DNA of 64,000 bases from an uncultured Propionibacteriaceae bacterium (lineage in GTDB: Bacteria > Actinomycetota > Actinomycetes > Propionibacteriales > Propionibacteriaceae), in assembly GCA_945911015.1 (NCBI GenBank), contig CAMDZW010000002.1, positions 185,656 through 249,655 of the forward strand, written 5' to 3'. Shown in pieces: positions 1-9,467 of this stretch; the first letter of the stretch is position 1, and each line of letters begins with the position of its first letter. The translations under genes were made by a program, and so were the position numbers. The notes beneath the pieces were generated by a model. The model was not told the origin of the DNA. It searched no databases and saw only the letters and a list, made by a program, of their open reading frames with translations.

Positions 1-283
1 CGACTCCGGTCAGGGCCAGGAGTTCGTCGACCTGATGCGTCAGTGCTGGCGGAGCCGGGCCTATGGCGACTTCTGGTCATACATGCTGGTGGCTGAAGGC
101 TCGGTCGACATTGCCGCCGAACCAGACCTGGAACTGCACGACATGGCCGCGCTGGCTGTCATCGTGTCCGAGGCCGGGGGGCGGTTCACCGACATCGATG
201 GCAATCCGGGCCCGTTCGGTGCTGGCGGCTACGCCACCAACGGCCACCTGCATGATGCTGTGCTCGCCCAACTGCAGCCCTGA
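1..283 (+). CDS. hisN: histidinol-phosphatase (inositol monophosphatase family), C-terminal part
   Basis: Only the last 93 or so codons are present; the start lies before the window. The visible protein is the C-terminal lobe of an inositol-monophosphatase-like enzyme: a conserved W-S-Y-M-L-V-A-E-G core, an acidic L-x-x-H-D segment (E-L-H-D-M-A-A-L) where the family's metal-binding Asp sits, and a closing E-A-G-G-R-F-T-D-I-D-G stretch typical of HisN. In actinobacteria this family member usually dephosphorylates histidinol phosphate, and it commonly neighbours aroA and rsgA, as here, which favours HisN over a true inositol phosphatase. It converges on the small membrane protein gene downstream. 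Substrate assignment is inference. Confidence 0.8.
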   Translation, partial: DSGQGQEFVDLMRQCWRSRAYGDFWSYMLVAEGSVDIAAEPDLELHDMAALAVIVSEAGGRFTDIDGNPGPFGAGGYATNGHLHDAVLAQLQP

Positions 284-352
284 CCGACGCCAGCCGTGGG
301 CCACCCTCCCGGAGCATGGCCTGAATCAGCCGGAGTGTGGTGCGAGTTCTGC

Positions 353-865
353 TCATCCGCGGATCTTTCGTACGGCACTGGCCAGCATCAACGTCCACAG
401 CCCGGCGAAGGCCGCGAGGGCCAGACCCCAGCCGGGGAAGGTGGGATCGACGTCGGGGAAGCGGATCATCCCGCTCGAACTGACCCGCAACGGGAGACTG
501 GTGAACGCCACCAGGGCCAAGATGCTGGCGACCATGGAGACGATGCCGGCGATCATGGCGACGATCGGGCCGGGAGAGTTCTCCTCCTTGGACACGATGT
601 CGATGACCCCGCCCACGGTGACCAGGGTGGCCAGCAGCACCACCAGCAGGCACACCATCACCACGGTGCCACTGATGGGGCGCTCGTCCATGCCCAACAG
701 ACCGAGCACCATGCTGGCAACACTCTTGGTGCGCGGAGGGTCCCCCGCGATGGTGACGATCGGCACCATCAGACTGCCCAGCGACAGACCAATCTGAATC
801 AGCACCAGCGCCTTGATCACGATCTTTTCGAGTTCGTCGATCCGCCACGTCTGCATGCTGTCCAT
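353..865 (-). CDS. small integral membrane protein, function unknown
   Basis: A 170-residue protein with an amphipathic N-terminal stretch (about residues 1-20) followed by four hydrophobic segments, roughly residues 22-42, 62-84, 97-120 and 145-162. I do not recognise a family or catalytic motif. The ATG at 865 is preferred over the GTG one codon upstream because a TAGTCT -10 box (872-877) ends six bases before it, the spacing of a leaderless transcript. It converges with hisN and runs in the same direction as, but after, rsgA; the 40-base gap and its own -10 box suggest separate transcription. Confidence 0.65.
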   Translation of the reverse strand: MDSMQTWRIDELEKIVIKALVLIQIGLSLGSLMVPIVTIAGDPPRTKSVASMVLGLLGMDERPISGTVVMVCLLVVLLATLVTVGGVIDIVSKEENSPGPIVAMIAGIVSMVASILALVAFTSLPLRVSSSGMIRFPDVDPTFPGWGLALAAFAGLWTLMLASAVRKIRG

Positions 866-871
866 CACGTC

Positions 872-877
872 AGACTA
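872..877 (-). promoter_or_regulatory. -10 box (TAGTCT) of the small membrane protein gene
   Basis: TAGTCT on the minus strand lies six bases before the ATG at 865, the geometry of a leaderless promoter. No convincing -35 element is visible. Confidence 0.5.
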
Positions 878-908
878 CGACCGGCAGGGGTCGAAGAAGC
901 CGTGGACT

Positions 909-1898
909 TCAGTTGGTTTCGGTGCTGAGCCCGCCGATGACGCGACGGACCGATTCGACACGTTCGGGGCTGACGGTGCTCTCGGCGACTGCCTTGTCCA
1001 GACCACATCCAGGGCTGCCGGTGGTGTGCGGACAGGCCCGGGGGCAATCCTCGAGCGCCTCGGCCAGATCGGCAAAGGCAGCCACGATGTTGTCGGCACT
1101 GACATGGGACAGACCGAAGGACCGCACGCCCGGGGTGTCGATGACCCAACCGCCAGGATCGGGCAGCTGCAGGGCGATCGCCGAGGTTGAGGTGTGACGG
1201 CCGCGGCCGGTGACCTCGTTGACCCGACCGATCTCGCGGTGGGCGTCGGGGATCAACGCGTTGACCAGAGTCGACTTGCCGACACCGGAGTGCCCGACGA
1301 AGACACTCGACTCTCCGGCGAGCTGTGCTCGCAGGTCGGTCAGGTCGGCGCCGGGCTCGACGACCTCGATGGCGATCCCGAGAGGGGAATAGGCAGCGAC
1401 GAGGTCGTCGGGAGAGGCGAGATCGGCCTTGGTCAGACACAGCAGCGGTTCGAGTCCGGCGTCATAGCCGGCGACCAGGATGCGGTCGATCATGCCCGGC
1501 CGTGGCGGCGGATCGGCCAGTGCGGTCACGATCACCAGCTGAGTGGCGTTGGCGACGATCGGTCGCTCATAGGGATCGTCGTCGTCGGCCGTGCGCCGCA
1601 GCACCGAGGACCTGGGCACCACCTCGACAACCCGAGCCAAGGTGCCCTCGTCTCCGGACAGATCACCGACCACGCGCACCCGGTCGCCGACGATGGCCGC
1701 CTTGCGTCCCAGCTGGCGGGCCTTGACACAAGTGACCTCACGGTCGTCGACCAAGCAGCCGTAGCGGCCCCGGGTGACCGAGACGACAACCCCGACTGCG
1801 GCGTCGGAGTAGTCGGGTCGCCGTTTGGTACGGGGACGGCTCCGTTTGCCGGGCCGGTCGAAACCTTCCTGGTCGTCGATGCCGATCTGTCGTGACAA
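909..1898 (-). CDS. rsgA: ribosome small subunit-dependent GTPase A
   Basis: A 329-residue circularly permuted GTPase that helps late maturation of the 30S ribosomal subunit. An OB-fold occupies about residues 33-95. The G domain has motifs in permuted order: T-K-A-D (156-159, G4), Walker A G-H-S-G-V-G-K-S-T (202-210), and D-T-P-G (254-257, G3). A C-terminal zinc cluster follows, with Cys285, Cys289, His291 and Cys298. The start is a TTG only three bases after the aroA stop, with a weak GAGGA about ten bases upstream, so translation is probably coupled to aroA. The N-terminal 30 residues are basic and may be a disordered tail. Confidence 0.95.
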   Translation of the reverse strand: MSRQIGIDDQEGFDRPGKRSRPRTKRRPDYSDAAVGVVVSVTRGRYGCLVDDREVTCVKARQLGRKAAIVGDRVRVVGDLSGDEGTLARVVEVVPRSSVLRRTADDDDPYERPIVANATQLVIVTALADPPPRPGMIDRILVAGYDAGLEPLLCLTKADLASPDDLVAAYSPLGIAIEVVEPGADLTDLRAQLAGESSVFVGHSGVGKSTLVNALIPDAHREIGRVNEVTGRGRHTSTSAIALQLPDPGGWVIDTPGVRSFGLSHVSADNIVAAFADLAEALEDCPRACPHTTGSPGCGLDKAVAESTVSPERVESVRRVIGGLSTETN

Positions 1899-1901
1899 AG
1901 G

Positions 1902-3230
1902 TCAGTTGTCCTCTGCAGAGTCGGACTCGTTCGGGCCGTTCTGGCCGGGATCGGTCTCGACATTGGCGACGGTGTCGGCCAGCATCTGCCGCCACAGGTG
2001 CGGGAACTCCGGCATCGTCTTGGAGGTGCAACTGATGTCGTCGACCACCAGGTCGTTGACGACCAGCCCCAGGACCGCACCGGCTTGGGCCATCCGGTGA
2101 TCGGCATAGGCGCCGAACATGGCGCCGTGCAGCATCGAAGGATGGATGGTCAACCCGTCATGGGTCTGGGAGGTCTTCGACCCGAGTCCGTTGAGTTCGG
2201 TCTCCAACGCGGCGAGCCGGTCGGTCTCGTGGCCACGGATGTGCGCGACTCCGTGGATGTGACTCGTGTGGCGGGCCAGGGCCGCGACCGCGGCGACCAC
2301 CGGGGTCAGCTCCGCGGCATCGGCCAGATCGACCTCGATGCCGTCAAGGTGCTCGCCGCCGGCCAGGGTGAATCCGTCCTCGTCGAGCGAGACCTCGCAG
2401 CCGAACTGGGTGAAGATGTGCCGCAACTTGTCGCCGGGCTGGATGGTCTGCATCGGCCAGTGCGGGATCGTCACGGTGCCGCGGGTGATCGCAGCAGCTG
2501 CCAGGAACGGCGCGGCATTGGACAGATCCGGCTCGATCACCACGTCCTGGGCCGCAATTGGTCCTGGATGGACGATCCAGCTGGTCTCGTGCTCATCGAT
2601 CCGGACACCACGATCGCGCAACATCTCAACGGTCATGGCGATGTGCGGTCTCGACGGGACGGTCGAACCGCTGTGCCGCAGCTCCAGGCCGTCGGGCAGC
2701 CGGGCACCGACCAGCAGCAGCGCCGAGATGAACTGGCTGGAACCTGAGGAGTCAATCACCACGGGTTCGTCGCTGGCGCGGATCGGACCGGTGACCGTGC
2801 ACGGGATCGCGTCGCCAGTCACCGCGGCGCCGAGCTGACGAAGCCCCTCCAGGACAGGACCCATCGGCCGGACCTGGGCCTGCTCGTCGCCGGTGAAGGT
2901 CACCGGGGCATCGGCCAGTGCGGCCATCGCCGGGACGAAACGCATCACCGTACCGGCCAGTCCGCAATCGATGGTCCCGCCGCCGGTGAAGGTCGTCGGG
3001 GGAGTGACCAGCCAGTCGTCGTCGTTGCGGTCAATGGTGACGCCCAAGGTTTCGAGGGCGGCGATCATCAGCTCGGTGTCCCGGGCGACCAAGCCGGCGG
3101 TGATCCGTGACGCGCCATCGGCCAGCGCAGCCAGGACGAGCGCGCGGTTGGTCTCGGATTTGGAGCCAGGCACCTTCACGACGGCCTGAACGGGGTACGG
3201 CGCCTGCGGCGCGGGCCAGATCTGGGTCAC
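1902..3230 (-). CDS. aroA: 3-phosphoshikimate 1-carboxyvinyltransferase (EPSP synthase)
   Basis: A 442-residue enzyme of the shikimate pathway that transfers the enolpyruvyl group of PEP to shikimate-3-phosphate in the cytoplasm. Family signatures are visible: P-G-S-K-S-E-T-N-R-A-L near residues 21-31 (phosphate and substrate binding), a G-T-V-M-R-F-V-P-A segment near 92-100, and D-H-R-M-A-Q-A near 380. The GTG start at 3230 overlaps the TGA of the upstream DoxX-like gene (GTGA), and the stop is three bases before rsgA, so the three genes form one operon. Length is normal for the actinobacterial type. Confidence 0.96.
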   Translation of the reverse strand: MTQIWPAPQAPYPVQAVVKVPGSKSETNRALVLAALADGASRITAGLVARDTELMIAALETLGVTIDRNDDDWLVTPPTTFTGGGTIDCGLAGTVMRFVPAMAALADAPVTFTGDEQAQVRPMGPVLEGLRQLGAAVTGDAIPCTVTGPIRASDEPVVIDSSGSSQFISALLLVGARLPDGLELRHSGSTVPSRPHIAMTVEMLRDRGVRIDEHETSWIVHPGPIAAQDVVIEPDLSNAAPFLAAAAITRGTVTIPHWPMQTIQPGDKLRHIFTQFGCEVSLDEDGFTLAGGEHLDGIEVDLADAAELTPVVAAVAALARHTSHIHGVAHIRGHETDRLAALETELNGLGSKTSQTHDGLTIHPSMLHGAMFGAYADHRMAQAGAVLGLVVNDLVVDDISCTSKTMPEFPHLWRQMLADTVANVETDPGQNGPNESDSAEDN

Positions 3231-3760
3231 TTCAGTCCAAGGTCCTTGGCCTGGCGGGAAGCCTTCTTGGCTGCCCTCTTCACGGCCTTGCGACCCCGGT
3301 CGCTACCGGCCTGGGCGCGCCAAGCGAGGCTGGGCCGGCCCTCGGTATCCTGGGCGGCGATCAGCGTGGCGCCGGCGAGGGCGACGTTCTTGATGAACTC
3401 CTCGCGCTTGGTGGCCTTGGCCTCAGGGTCCTTTTCGGACCAGAAAGCCGCGTGGGTCAGCGTGGTCGGCACCAGTGAACCGGCCAGCAGCAGCGCGCCG
3501 AGGCGCCGAGCCTTGCCGGTGGCCAGGGCGACGCCACCGACGATCTGGGTGATGCCCTGGAGCCGGACGATCGTCACGGTGTCGGTCGGCAGGTAGGGAG
3601 CGACCTGGGCCGGCGCAGCCTTCTGCAGCAGCGGCATGACCGCATCGGTCAACGGCTGGGTCGCAGGGACCAACTCGAACGGCTCCTTGACCGTCTTCAC
3701 TCCGTTGAGGACGAAGAAGCTGGCCAGCATGGTGCGAGCCGCGGTGCGTAGCAAGGACAT
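3227..3760 (-). CDS. DoxX family membrane protein
   Basis: A 177-residue membrane protein beginning M-S-L-L-R-T-A-A-R. It shows the DoxX-like pattern: an N-terminal hydrophobic segment with F-F-V-L-N-G-V-K (residues about 12-20), a loop, then R-L-Q-G-I-T-Q-I-V-G-G-V-A-L and two further membrane segments, ending in a very basic tail rich in Lys and Arg. The start at 3760 is chosen over an upstream in-frame ATG because AGAGGG lies just upstream at ribosome-binding distance and a TAGCGT -10 box at 3802-3807 would give a short leader. It is the first gene of the operon with aroA and rsgA. DoxX relatives have been linked to thiol/redox complexes in mycobacteria; its role here is not shown. Confidence 0.8.
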   Translation of the reverse strand: MSLLRTAARTMLASFFVLNGVKTVKEPFELVPATQPLTDAVMPLLQKAAPAQVAPYLPTDTVTIVRLQGITQIVGGVALATGKARRLGALLLAGSLVPTTLTHAAFWSEKDPEAKATKREEFIKNVALAGATLIAAQDTEGRPSLAWRAQAGSDRGRKAVKRAAKKASRQAKDLGLK

Positions 3761-3855
3761 GGATTTCCCTCTCTTCCACCGACGTGGGGTCGACTGGGCC
3801 AACGCTACCTGAGGTCGCCCAGTCGTGGACCACAGCCACCTCAACCGGACCGACA

Positions 3856-3861
3856 TAGGCT
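3856..3861 (+). promoter_or_regulatory. -10 box (TAGGCT) of the SRAP gene
   Basis: TAGGCT ends six bases before the ATG at 3868, so the mRNA probably starts at or next to the start codon. Confidence 0.55.
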
Positions 3862-3867
3862 GGGCCC

Positions 3868-4559
<692 letters not shown>

Positions 4560-4572
<13 letters not shown>

Positions 4573-4591
4573 CCCGGATCAGCCTGTGACC
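4560..4591. repeat. tandem repeat spanning the SRAP stop codon (period 17)
   Basis: The 15-mer gatcagcctgtgacc occurs at 4560-4574 and again, identically, at 4577-4591. The first copy contains the SRAP stop codon (4570-4572). A degenerate third copy of its cctgtga core follows at 4598-4604. The repeat lies in the 33-base gap between converging SRAP and nagB. Confidence 0.85.
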
Positions 4592-4605
4592 GTTCGGCCT
4601 GTGAG

Positions 4606-5391
4606 TCAGAGTCCTTGCCAGTCCGGCTTCGACTCGTACGCCTCGCGGTAGTAGTCCGACAGCTGCAGCCGGGACCCGGCACCGGGGTCCAACAACACCG
4701 ACGCATGCTGGTGGTGCTGCAGGATCGTTGCTGGCCACAGCGCCGACACCGGTCCCTCGACCAGGTTGTGCACAGCTTCGCTCTTGCCCTTGCCGAGTGC
4801 GATCAGCACCACGTGGCGGGCATCCATGATGGTGCCCAGCCCCTGGGTGAGGCAGTGCCGTGGCACCTCATCGATGTCGCCGCCGAAGAAGCGGGCATTG
4901 TCGACCCGCGTCTGGCTGGTCAATGTCTTGATCCGGGTCCGTGAGGCCAACGATGACCCGGGTTCGTTGAAGGCGATGTGTCCGTCGGTGCCGATCCCCA
5001 GGATCTGCAGGTCGACCCCACCGGCCTCGAGGATTTCGGCCTCGTACCGGGCGCAGGCCTCAGGCAGGTCAGGAGCCAGACCGTCGGGGCCATGGACATT
5101 GGCCGGGTCGATGTCGAGTCGTGAGGTGAACGCGGTGTCGATGACATTGCGATACCGCTCCGGGTGGTCGGCGGGCAGGCCGACATACTCGTCGAGCATG
5201 AACGCCTTCGCCTGGGCAAAACTCACCTCGCCGGCGGCATGGCGACGCGCCAGCTCGTCGTAGACCGCCAGCGGTGTCGAACCGGTGGCGACACCGAGCG
5301 TGGCATCGGGCTTGCGTTCCACCAGAGCACAGATCGCATCGGCCACCAGCACCGGGATCTGGCTCGGGTCGTTGGGAATGATGACCTCCAT
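4606..5391 (-). CDS. nagB: glucosamine-6-phosphate deaminase
   Basis: A 261-residue enzyme that converts glucosamine-6-phosphate to fructose-6-phosphate and ammonia, the last step in feeding amino sugars into glycolysis. Motifs: an N-terminal region ending G-S-T-P (near 40-43), F-M-L-D-E-Y-V-G-L, and the active-site region G-I-G-T-D-G-H-I-A-F-N-E-P-G-S. The ATG at 5391 is chosen because GGAAGG sits nine bases before it; the same GGAAGG directly abuts the alternative ATG at 5400. Length matches the family (about 260). It lies downstream of the epimerase gene with a 37-base gap. The GlcNAc kinase at 16.5 kb could feed it after a deacetylase that is not in this window. Confidence 0.94.
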   Translation of the reverse strand: MEVIIPNDPSQIPVLVADAICALVERKPDATLGVATGSTPLAVYDELARRHAAGEVSFAQAKAFMLDEYVGLPADHPERYRNVIDTAFTSRLDIDPANVHGPDGLAPDLPEACARYEAEILEAGGVDLQILGIGTDGHIAFNEPGSSLASRTRIKTLTSQTRVDNARFFGGDIDEVPRHCLTQGLGTIMDARHVVLIALGKGKSEAVHNLVEGPVSALWPATILQHHQHASVLLDPGAGSRLQLSDYYREAYESKPDWQGL

Positions 5392-5428
5392 GACGGCCAT
5401 CCTTCCAGATCGCCGCCACGCGCCGACC

Positions 5429-6820
5429 TCACCTCCACATGTCGTGCAGGAACGCGCCGATCTCGGGATCGGCAAAATCGAAGCCTGCCTCGGACAACAC
5501 CGTCGAGGTGGCATGCCGCCCAGTCAGTCCCAGCGCCGGATCGGTGCCCATCACCCAGCCGCCGACAGTGGCCAGGGGAGCGACCGTGGGTGGTGCGGGT
5601 GGACGCTTCCACTCCGTGCGGAGCAACTTCATCAGCTCGGTATTGCGCACCGGTGCGGGACTGGCCGCCACGAGCACCCCGTCCGGGATGTCGAGTGTGC
5701 CCAGGCCAAGACATTCCCGTACGACACCGAGCCAGTCGGCCAGTCCGATCCAGCTGACCCACTGCCGACCGTGACCCATCCGCCCGCCCAGTCCGAGCCG
5801 GGTGAAGCTCGACAGCCGATTGACCAGCTCGCTGTCGCGGGCCAGGACCAGGGAGGTTCGCAGGATGTGGTGGTGGCTCGCTGGCGGGTCGACCAGGGCC
5901 GACTCCCAGGCGGCTGCCACCCCAGTCATCTGGGGGAGTGCGGCACTGCCGTACGGCAGCGGCGTGGCCTCGGTGCAACGCAGCTCACCGGCATCGCCCC
6001 AGATCGCGGTCGTGCTGGCCTGCACCCAGGCAGCGAGCTGTTCGTCAGCGGTCGCGGCACGGGCTGCGGCCAGGATCGTCTGGGTGCTGTCGACCCGGCT
6101 GCGGGTGAACTCGGCAATCCGCGCCCTGGTCGGTCGGGCCCCGACCGAGGCGCCGGCCAGGTTCACCACTGCGGTCCGGGACGGATCGTCGAACAGGCCG
6201 TCGGCCCAGTCGCCGACCGAACGGGGGTCCCACTCGATCTGGGTGAAGGGGAGTTCTGGTCGGACCGCGCGTGTCAGCAGCACCACCTGATGTCCGCGAC
6301 AGGTCAGGTCGGCGGCCAGGTGGCGGCCCAACAGGCCGGATCCCCCGGGGATCACCACCCGTAGACCGTTGGCCGCCGGCGCGGCACCGAGCACCGAGCG
6401 CAACCGGGCACAGCGCAGATCGAAATCGGCCAGGTCATCGCCGATCACCGCAGCGTTGGCGCCCGCGGCCAGTCCGTCATAGCTGTTCACCTGCGAGACC
6501 ACACTGCCGCCCTCGGTCGGCGTGACGGTCCAGGTGAAGGTCCAACGGCCACCGGGTTGCGGCTGCTCGATCGTGATCGAGTGGTCCTGGTCCAGTCTGG
6601 TGATGCTGATCGGGCCCGCGGCAATCCGGTGCAGACCGCCGCGTACGGCACCACCGGCAGGCACCAACCGGCCAGTCGTGCCGACATCGATCGGGCCGTC
6701 GAGGTCGAGGGATGCCCAGCCGGGCTGCCACTGCGGCAGCCGGGTCGGGTCGCCGATCACCGACCACAGGTCGGCAGGAGCGCAGTCAAGGAACTGGCGC
6801 GCGGTGCGTGTCCACGTCAT
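5429..6820 (-). CDS. TIGR01777-type NAD(P)-dependent epimerase with N-terminal SRPBCC domain
   Basis: A 464-residue fusion. About residues 1-145 form a START/SRPBCC-like ligand-binding domain ([17 protein letters not shown]). From about 160 a Rossmann-fold short-chain dehydrogenase begins with [12 protein letters not shown], and a C-terminal DUF1731-like tail follows from about 420. The substrate is unknown; the family is annotated as epimerase from fold only. The start at 6820 is supported by a TAGATT -10 box (6828-6833) seven bases upstream. Its promoter region faces and overlaps that of sigR, so the two may interfere. Confidence 0.82.
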   Translation of the reverse strand: MTWTRTARQFLDCAPADLWSVIGDPTRLPQWQPGWASLDLDGPIDVGTTGRLVPAGGAVRGGLHRIAAGPISITRLDQDHSITIEQPQPGGRWTFTWTVTPTEGGSVVSQVNSYDGLAAGANAAVIGDDLADFDLRCARLRSVLGAAPAANGLRVVIPGGSGLLGRHLAADLTCRGHQVVLLTRAVRPELPFTQIEWDPRSVGDWADGLFDDPSRTAVVNLAGASVGARPTRARIAEFTRSRVDSTQTILAAARAATADEQLAAWVQASTTAIWGDAGELRCTEATPLPYGSAALPQMTGVAAAWESALVDPPASHHHILRTSLVLARDSELVNRLSSFTRLGLGGRMGHGRQWVSWIGLADWLGVVRECLGLGTLDIPDGVLVAASPAPVRNTELMKLLRTEWKRPPAPPTVAPLATVGGWVMGTDPALGLTGRHATSTVLSEAGFDFADPEIGAFLHDMWR

Positions 6821-6827
6821 GGAAACG

Positions 6828-6833
6828 AATCTA
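6828..6833 (-). promoter_or_regulatory. -10 box (TAGATT) of the epimerase gene
   Basis: TAGATT on the minus strand is seven bases from the ATG at 6820. The -10/-35 spacer of this promoter covers the -35 element of the divergent SigR-type promoter. Confidence 0.5.
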
Positions 6834-6840
6834 GCGGTTG

Positions 6841-6866
6841 GGAATGAACCGGACCGGGAGGTGGTT
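6841..6866 (+). promoter_or_regulatory. SigR/SigH-type promoter (GGAAT-N18-GTT)
   Basis: GGAAT at 6841-6845 (GGGAAT with the preceding base) is followed by exactly 18 bases and GTT at 6864-6866. This is the full consensus of the SigR/SigH regulon promoters of Streptomyces and mycobacteria, placed upstream of the sigma gene itself, so positive autoregulation is expected. Confidence 0.85.
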
Positions 6867-6975
6867 GAACCGGTCGTGATGTGCACGATCAACCAACCGG
6901 TGGCGGCAGGCAACGACCCGCGGTCGGCAGGCATGGAGATGATGCCTGCGGTGGTCGGTGTGAACGGCCCGGCGC

Positions 6976-6981
6976 TAGAGT
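6976..6981 (+). promoter_or_regulatory. possible second sigR -10 box (TAGAGT)
   Basis: TAGAGT lies eight bases before the ATG at 6990. It could give a leaderless, housekeeping transcript separate from the autoregulated one at 6841-6866. Confidence 0.4.
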
Positions 6982-6989
6982 GGTCAGCG

Positions 6990-7664
6990 ATGGCCACCAA
7001 CATCAGCACCCGGGACGGCGCCGCCAACCAGTCGGCTGCCGATCCACAGACCCCGAATCCTGCCGAGGAGACCCCCGCCGAGACCGACGCCCGGTTCGAG
7101 GCGGAGGCCCTGCAGTACCTTGACCAGCTGTATGGCGCGGCGCTGCGGATGACCCGCAACCCTGCTGATGCCGAGGACTTGGTCCAGGAGGCCTACTCCA
7201 AGGCGTACGGAGCGTTCCACCAGTTCACCCCGGGGACGAACCTCAAGGCGTGGCTGTATCGGATCCTGACCAACACCTACATCAACAGCTATCGCAAGAA
7301 GCAGCGTGAACCACAGATCTCCGACCACGAGGAGATCCAGGACTGGCAGATCGCCCGGGCCGCCTCCCACACCTCCGGTGGCCTGCCATCGGCCGAGAGC
7401 GTTGCCCTGGACCTGTTGCCCGACGGTGCCGTGGTCGATGCACTGCACCAACTTCCCGAATCCTTCCGGCTCGCGGTCTATCTGGCCGATGTCGAAGGGT
7501 TCTCGTACAAGGAGATCGCCCAGATCATGGACAGCCCGATGGGGACAGTGATGTCCCGACTCAACCGGGGCCGGTCCAGGCTGCGTGAACTTCTCACCGA
7601 GCACGCCCGGGCCATCGGGATGGTGCGCGGCGACGACGATCCTGTGAAGGAGCCGAAGGCGTGA
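6990..7664 (+). CDS. sigR: ECF sigma factor SigR/SigH (thiol-oxidative stress)
   Basis: A 224-residue group IV sigma factor. Region 2 is at about residues 30-105 ([13 protein letters not shown], then A-E-D-L-V-Q-E-A-Y and the W-L-Y-R-I-L motif) and region 4 at about 140-200 ([10 protein letters not shown], then S-Y-K-E-I-A-Q-I-M and [11 protein letters not shown]). In the family it directs genes for mycothiol, thioredoxin and proteostasis. An in-frame ATG at 6933 would give a longer form; Streptomyces SigR is known to have a longer, unstable isoform made from the induced transcript, so both starts may be used. It overlaps rsrA by four bases, so regulator and anti-sigma are co-translated. Confidence 0.94.
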   Translation: MATNISTRDGAANQSAADPQTPNPAEETPAETDARFEAEALQYLDQLYGAALRMTRNPADAEDLVQEAYSKAYGAFHQFTPGTNLKAWLYRILTNTYINSYRKKQREPQISDHEEIQDWQIARAASHTSGGLPSAESVALDLLPDGAVVDALHQLPESFRLAVYLADVEGFSYKEIAQIMDSPMGTVMSRLNRGRSRLRELLTEHARAIGMVRGDDDPVKEPKA

Positions 7665-7918
7665 GCATCGAACAGGCCGACCACGGCCCGACCCATGACG
7701 ACTGTGAACAGGCGCTGGAACAGCTCCATCTCTTCCTCGACCACGAGCTGGCCAGCGCCGACGCCGATCACATCCGTGACCACCTTCACCTGTGCGAGCA
7801 GTGCCTCGACACCTATGACCTGACCCAGCAGGTGAAGGATCTGGTGCACAAGCACTGTGCCAGCTCGGCCCCTGACGATCTGCGCAGCAAGGTCCTCAAG
7901 TCCCTGCGCCAGTGCTGA
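7661..7918 (+). CDS. rsrA: mycothiol-system zinc-binding anti-sigma factor RsrA/RshA
   Basis: An 85-residue ZAS-family anti-sigma factor. The redox zinc site is visible: His41-x3-Cys45-x2-Cys48, with an upstream Cys15 and further Cys66 and Cys85. In the family, disulfide stress oxidises the site, releases zinc and frees the sigma factor. The GTG start overlaps the sigR stop (GTGA), ensuring matched synthesis. Size is normal for RsrA. The identification rests on the HxxxCxxC motif plus its partner gene. Confidence 0.94.
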   Translation: MSIEQADHGPTHDDCEQALEQLHLFLDHELASADADHIRDHLHLCEQCLDTYDLTQQVKDLVHKHCASSAPDDLRSKVLKSLRQC

Positions 7919-7972
7919 GCGATCCGCAGACCGACACCTGAGGTGGGTGCGAGCATCTGGGCGACGTCGGTC

Positions 7973-7978
7973 TAGGCT
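7973..7978 (+). promoter_or_regulatory. -10 box (TAGGCT) of pdtaS
   Basis: TAGGCT ends seven bases before the GTG at 7986, giving a leaderless transcript and supporting that start. Confidence 0.55.
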
Positions 7979-7985
7979 GTGAGCC

Positions 7986-9467
7986 GTGCCGAGTCTTGCC
8001 GAGGTCGTTGACGACCACACGTCATTGGAGCCCGCCGATCGCGCCAGACTCGAACTGCTGGTGAGACAGTGGCACCTGTTGGCTGATCTGGCCTTCTCCG
8101 ACCTGGTCCTGTGGGTCCCCGACACCGATCCCAATGTCTTCTGGGCAGCTGCCCAGGTGAGACCGGCCACCGGGCCGACCGCACTGTTCGAAGACGTGGT
8201 CGGCGACCCGATCGCCTATGTGCCCGAGCATCTGGTCACCTCCGCCTTCGTCAGCGGCGAGATCGCTCGCACCTCCGACAACAAGCTCCACGCGGGCAAT
8301 CCGGTCGATGTGGTGGCCATCCCGATCCCGTATCGCGGCCGGATCATCGGCATCCTCGAACGCCACACCAACCAGCTCGGGGTGCGACGACCCAGTGGGA
8401 TGGAGCTGCAGTACGTGGCTGCCGCCGAGGATCTGGCCGCGATGATTGCCGAGGGATCCTTCCCGGCCGAGACCGAATGGCTCGAACCGGTCGGCCCCCA
8501 TGTGGGTGACGGCATGATCCGTCTCGACCCCGATGGCGATGTCATCTATGCCAGCCCCAATGCCGTCTCGGCCTATCGCCATCTCGGTTGGTGGCTGGAC
8601 CTCGAGGACGTCAACCTGGCCACCATCACCTCCCAGATGGCCCCTGCCAAGGATGATGCCGGCCACGACCAGCTGCTGGAGGCACTGTCGGGACGTCATG
8701 CCCGCGACTGTGAGGCCGACACCACCGTGGCCCAGGTGCTCCTGCGATCGATCCCACTGGTGCGGGAAGGGGAACGGATCGGCGCCGTGGTCTTGTGCAA
8801 GGACGTCACCGACCTGCGCCGTCGCGAACGGGAACTGGTGACCAAGGACGCCACCATCCGCGAAATGCACCACCGGGTCAAGAACAATCTCCAGACCGTT
8901 GCGGCCCTGCTGCGGATGCAGGCGCGGCGGATCGATTCCCCCGATGCTGCTGCCGCACTGCAGGCGGCGATGGCCCGGGTGTCATCGATCGCGGTGGTGC
9001 ACGAGGTGTTGTCGCAGGTCTTTGAGAAGACGGTCGAGTTCGACGAGGTCGCCGACCAGATCCTGCGCATGCTCGCGACCGTGGCCACGACTGAGTCTGC
9101 GGCGACCGTACGGCGTCAGGGGTCGTTCGGCATGGTCTCGGCCGATGTGGCCACCAGTCTGTCGCTGGTGCTCAACGAGATCTGCCAGAACGCCATCGAG
9201 CACGGCCTGAACCGTGGCCCCGGACAGGTGGATGTGGTCGCCGAGGACCTGGGTGACGAGCCGGACGGGATCCAGCGGCTGCGGGTGCGGGTGATCACCA
9301 CACAGGGGCAACGCCTGCCCGAAGGCTTCGACCTGCAGACCGCGTCAAGCCTGGGTCTGTCCATCGTGCAGACGATGGTGGCTGATCTGCAGGGAGAGTT
9401 CTCGTTGACCAACCTGCCCGAGGGGCACGGCACCCAGGCCGAGGTGACGGTGCCGCGCGGCCTGTGA
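7986..9467 (+). CDS. pdtaS: PdtaS-type sensor histidine kinase
   Basis: A 493-residue soluble sensor kinase with no membrane segment. Order: a GAF-like domain (about 15-160), a PAS-like domain (about 175-275), a HisKA_2 dimerisation domain with phospho-acceptor motif M-H-H-R-V-K-N-N-L-Q (His295/His296), and a HATPase_c domain with N-box N-E-I-C-Q-N-A-I-E-H-G near 397-407 and a glycine-rich end. PdtaS homologues phosphorylate PdtaR, an antitermination-type response regulator with an RNA-binding ANTAR domain; no pdtaR is in this window. It converges on whiB, as in mycobacteria (from memory). Its stop codon is the first base triplet of a three-copy tandem repeat. Confidence 0.92.
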   Translation: MPSLAEVVDDHTSLEPADRARLELLVRQWHLLADLAFSDLVLWVPDTDPNVFWAAAQVRPATGPTALFEDVVGDPIAYVPEHLVTSAFVSGEIARTSDNKLHAGNPVDVVAIPIPYRGRIIGILERHTNQLGVRRPSGMELQYVAAAEDLAAMIAEGSFPAETEWLEPVGPHVGDGMIRLDPDGDVIYASPNAVSAYRHLGWWLDLEDVNLATITSQMAPAKDDAGHDQLLEALSGRHARDCEADTTVAQVLLRSIPLVREGERIGAVVLCKDVTDLRRRERELVTKDATIREMHHRVKNNLQTVAALLRMQARRIDSPDAAAALQAAMARVSSIAVVHEVLSQVFEKTVEFDEVADQILRMLATVATTESAATVRRQGSFGMVSADVATSLSLVLNEICQNAIEHGLNRGPGQVDVVAEDLGDEPDGIQRLRVRVITTQGQRLPEGFDLQTASSLGLSIVQTMVADLQGEFSLTNLPEGHGTQAEVTVPRGL

